Assembly (NCBI GenBank): GCA_016699575.1
Contig: CP064979.1
Location: forward strand, 1,550,001 to 1,614,000
Source: Flavobacteriales bacterium
GTDB taxonomy: Bacteria; Bacteroidota; Bacteroidia; Flavobacteriales_F; PHOS-HE28
DNA length: 64,000 nt
Direction of reading: 5' to 3'
The position numbers were made by a program, and so were the translations under genes. Below the pieces are notes generated by a model that had not been told where the DNA came from, searched no databases, and was given only the letters and a program-made list of their open reading frames with translations. Of the stretch, positions 61,305 to 64,000 are shown in pieces; positions within the stretch are counted from its first letter, which is position 1, and each line of letters begins with the position of its first letter.

Positions 61305-64000
61305 TCACAGCTTGATCTTCGACGTGGGACGTGGCGCCTGCTGTTGCTGGTTCAGGTCCAGGTTGGCGGGCAGGCCGTTCTTCACGTTGTAGTCGGCGTT
61401 CACCTCGGTCATTCGGGCCTTCAGCTTCTCCAGCAGGGCGGCATCGTTGCCGAAGCGCTCCACGTTGTCCACCAGACGGTCCATCACGGCGCGCGTGATC
61501 ATCGTTTCCTGGCCGAGCTGGTCGTAATGCGACTGGTCGAGCGAGAGCTGCCACTGCATGTTCTCGTCCATGATGGCGAAGAGGCGCTCGGCGAGCTTGT
61601 TCGCCTTGTCCGCTGCACCAGCATCGTAGTAGCCTTCGATGAGCGGCAGGATCACACGGTCGTAGGGCACGTTGCGCTCGGGCATATGCTCGAAGGCCAT
61701 GTCCAGCACCTTGATGGCTTCAGCCTTGCGCCCCTCGGTGGTCAGGGCATCGGCCAGCGCGCTCATCTGCATCCGCATGTTCATGGTCATGCGCAGGATA
61801 TTCTCGTCCAAGTAGATCGGATCCTCGGTGTCCATGTTGCCCCAGCGGAACAGGTCGAGGTTCTTCAGCATGATGTCCGTGCCCACATGGCCGTACTGGC
61901 CCGGCGTGGTATTCCTGTGCTGGATGGGCACCACACGGTAAGTGAGGCCCTCCAGGCGGAACCACTCCTGCATGTTGATGTAGCTGTCCGGGCCGGTGGT
62001 GACGGCGAAGTACACCGGGCGTTCCCAATTGTTGTTGGCCAGTAGGTCCAGCACCATCAAGTGGTTCTTGTAAAGGGCCTGCTTACCAACGGTCCACACC
62101 ATGGCATCGGCAATGCGCGCACTGTCGGCCACGCTCACGGTGCCGTTGGTGATCACCTTGGCGCTGTCCACCGGAACGCTGAAGCGATTGGTGGGGAAGT
62201 AGGCGTACTTGTCGCCGCCCTGCCCTTGCATGTTATCGTCGTTGGCCACGAAGGCCATGGCCTTGCGCAGGTCCATGGTCTGCGGGTTCTTGCGGTCGCG
62301 CGGCAACAGGTACACGGCATCGCGGGTGCCCTGGCGGTATTTCTCCGGCGCCATCTTGAACGGCACGGGGTCGCTCTCATAGGCTTTGCGGCGCATCTGG
62401 TCGATGTACCAATCGGTGTTGAGCAGGCTCAGGTTCACCACGCGCACATCGGTGCGGATGCCTTCGACCTCCTGGGCGTACCACAGCGGGAAGGTGTCGT
62501 TATCCCCGTTGGTGAAGAGGATGGCGTTGGGCGCGCAGCTGTTCAGGTAGTTGCTGGCCACATCGCGCGCCGGCATGCGCTTGGCGCGGTTGTGGTCGTC
62601 CCATTCAACGCTCAGCATCTGCAGCGGCACCAGCACGCACAGCAGCGTGGCCAGTGTCGCCACCACCGTGTCGTTCTTCATCACCATGCCCATGCCGTGG
62701 AAGAGCAGTGCAGCACCGCCACCCACGCCAGTGATCCATAACAAGCTGTAGCTGCCGCTGTGGTCGCCTCCGGTGACACTTTCCGCCAAGTACTTCAGCA
62801 CCACCAACGCCAGGCCTGCGCCAACGGCATAGAGCAGCTCCATGCGTTTGATGGTGCGCGCCGCGTCGAAGAGCGCATACACGCCCAGGCCGATCCAGAT
62901 GGCGAAGGCGTAGAAGGAACCCACGTAGGCGTAGTCCCGCTCGCGCGGCTGCATGGGCGTCTGGTTCAGGTAGATGACGATGGCCAGGCCGGTGAAGAAG
63001 AACAGCAGCAGTACCACCGTCCAGTCGCGGATGTTGCGCGTGAGCTGGTACACCAGACCGATGAGACCAAGGATGAGCGGCAGGAAGAAGAGCTTGTTGT
63101 AGGCCTTGTTGTTCTTCATGCTGCTGGGCAGGGTGCTCTGCTCGCCCAGTCGTTGTTCGTCAACAAAGTCGAGGCCGCTGAGCCAGTTTCCTTCGGTGAT
63201 GCCGCCGCTGGTGCCCTGGATGTCGTTCTGCCTTCCGGCGAAGTTCCAGAGGAAGTAGCGCCAGTACATCCAGTTCACCTGGTAGTCCATGAAAAACCGG
63301 ACGTTCTCGCCCTGTCCGGGCTTGTAGATCATGCGGGTTTCCTCCGTGCGTGGATCGCGGAAGCGCACACCGTTCGCTTGCATATCGGCGATGCGCTCGC
63401 GGGCGTGTTCGATCAGTTCGCGGTTGCCGCTCGCCTTCGCCTCGGCCAGTTTCGCTTCCAACTCCTCCATGTCGGGGAAGTCGGCCCAACTGCGGTAGTC
63501 GCCCACGTGGTTGCCACTGGGGCTGTACATGCGCGGGAAGAACATGGTGAACTCCTGCTCATAGGCCGGTTCGCTGTTCTTGCGTTCGTCGGTCACCTCA
63601 TAGACGTGCTCCACGGTGAGGCCCGGGTTCTCCTGCAGGTAGTGGTCGGCGCTCCAGCCGTCGTAGAAGCGCTTCACGGTGCGGGTGCCCTTCTTCACCA
63701 ACCAGGTGGCGGTGCGCACCGGTGTGCCATCGCCCCAGCGGTTCTGCGGCGCCATGGGGCTTTCCCAGAACTGGCCGAAGAGCAGTGGCCGGTCGCCGTA
63801 CTGCTCGCGGTTGAGGTAGCTGACCAGGTTGAAGACGTTCTCCGGGTTGTTCTCGTCGATCGGCGGGTTGGCATGGCTGCGCACCACCGTCATGGCGTAG
63901 CTCGTGTAGCCCAGTAGGATCACGCTGATGCCAAGTATGATGGTGTTTGCTACCACCCGGCCACGCTTCTGCGTGAACCACAGGCCCCAAACGATGAGAC
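61305..64000 (-). CDS. DUF2723 membrane protein, 5' end cut by the window edge
   Basis: The frame is open to the right edge (LIVWGLWFTQKRGRVVANTI), so the first methionine-like codon at 63956 is internal. About 898 residues are visible. After at least one membrane segment comes a soluble region, then several membrane segments (LFFLPLILGLIGLVYQLTRN, WTVVLLLFFFTGLAIVIYLN, FYAFAIWIGLGVYALFDAA), and a long soluble C-terminal domain with NDNDTF-like FTNGDNDTFPLWYAQEVEGI. The QTPMQPRERDYAYVGSFYAF and NGDNDTFPLWYAQE motifs are hallmarks of Bacteroidota DUF2723 proteins, which resemble GT-C/PMT glycosyltransferases. The substrate is unknown; a role in protein O-glycosylation has been suggested for relatives. 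Confidence 0.9.
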   Translation of the reverse strand, partial: LIVWGLWFTQKRGRVVANTIILGISVILLGYTSYAMTVVRSHANPPIDENNPENVFNLVSYLNREQYGDRPLLFGQFWESPMAPQNRWGDGTPVRTATWLVKKGTRTVKRFYDGWSADHYLQENPGLTVEHVYEVTDERKNSEPAYEQEFTMFFPRMYSPSGNHVGDYRSWADFPDMEELEAKLAEAKASGNRELIEHARERIADMQANGVRFRDPRTEETRMIYKPGQGENVRFFMDYQVNWMYWRYFLWNFAGRQNDIQGTSGGITEGNWLSGLDFVDEQRLGEQSTLPSSMKNNKAYNKLFFLPLILGLIGLVYQLTRNIRDWTVVLLLFFFTGLAIVIYLNQTPMQPRERDYAYVGSFYAFAIWIGLGVYALFDAARTIKRMELLYAVGAGLALVVLKYLAESVTGGDHSGSYSLLWITGVGGGAALLFHGMGMVMKNDTVVATLATLLCVLVPLQMLSVEWDDHNRAKRMPARDVASNYLNSCAPNAILFTNGDNDTFPLWYAQEVEGIRTDVRVVNLSLLNTDWYIDQMRRKAYESDPVPFKMAPEKYRQGTRDAVYLLPRDRKNPQTMDLRKAMAFVANDDNMQGQGGDKYAYFPTNRFSVPVDSAKVITNGTVSVADSARIADAMVWTVGKQALYKNHLMVLDLLANNNWERPVYFAVTTGPDSYINMQEWFRLEGLTYRVVPIQHRNTTPGQYGHVGTDIMLKNLDLFRWGNMDTEDPIYLDENILRMTMNMRMQMSALADALTTEGRKAEAIKVLDMAFEHMPERNVPYDRVILPLIEGYYDAGAADKANKLAERLFAIMDENMQWQLSLDQSHYDQLGQETMITRAVMDRLVDNVERFGNDAALLEKLKARMTEVNADYNVKNGLPANLDLNQQQQAPRPTSKIKL

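Overview
The window looks like a GC-rich member of the Bacteroidota, probably a Flavobacteriales-like lineage. The evidence is a large set of secreted proteins with type IX secretion (T9SS) type A C-terminal domains, a Bacteroidota-type DUF4175 / ATPase / YbeY gene string, a DUF2723 membrane protein, and a recurring TAnnTTTG-like element close to start codons. I saw no rRNA, tRNA or CRISPR array.

Layout. 1-7.5 kb: pdxA (cut by the left edge), leucyl aminopeptidase, a two-component pair (TPR histidine kinase plus NarL/LuxR regulator), a phosphodiester glycosidase, and a two-gene glycosyltransferase operon. 7.5-16.5 kb: a T9SS subtilase, two small envelope genes with matching ECF-sigma-like promoters, YebC, a NIT/HAMP histidine kinase, and an acyl-CoA carboxylase carboxyltransferase. 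16.5-26 kb: two polytopic membrane proteins, an M3 peptidase lipoprotein, a T9SS protein, a large M12-type metalloprotease, and an esterase whose 5' end is cut by an IS3-family element. 27.7-41.2 kb: an operon-like cluster of T9SS cargo built from two gene types, a long beta-helix-like protein and a ~510-residue propeller-like protein. It has been tandemly duplicated, shuffled, frameshifted and finally truncated by the IS. 41.5-48.8 kb: a MORN-repeat protein, a T9SS-tagged pentaheme cytochrome, and a tight operon (MOSC, YhhQ-type transporter, GNAT, a 63-residue basic protein with ArfA-like features), then an alpha/beta hydrolase. 48.9-55.4 kb: a fused NuoE-NuoF flavoprotein preceded by a recoded duplicate of its own first ten codons, then DUF4175, an RsbW-like ATPase and YbeY. 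55.4-61.2 kb: accessory DNA with two ParE-type toxin-antitoxin pairs, a 44-bp tandem repeat array beside an Xre regulator with its own palindromic operator, a second identical IS copy in opposite orientation between two gene fragments, a frameshifted DUF433 gene and a polysaccharide deacetylase. 61.3 kb to the end: a DUF2723 protein cut by the right edge.

The most unusual material is (1) several families of short palindromic elements between genes and, in frame, inside conserved genes; (2) the tandem T9SS cargo array, whose spacers retain the last codons of a neighbouring gene; (3) the duplicated, synonymously recoded start of the NuoE-NuoF gene; and (4) the 44-bp repeat array with nearby dyads. 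All functional statements are read from sequence motifs by eye; no database search was run.
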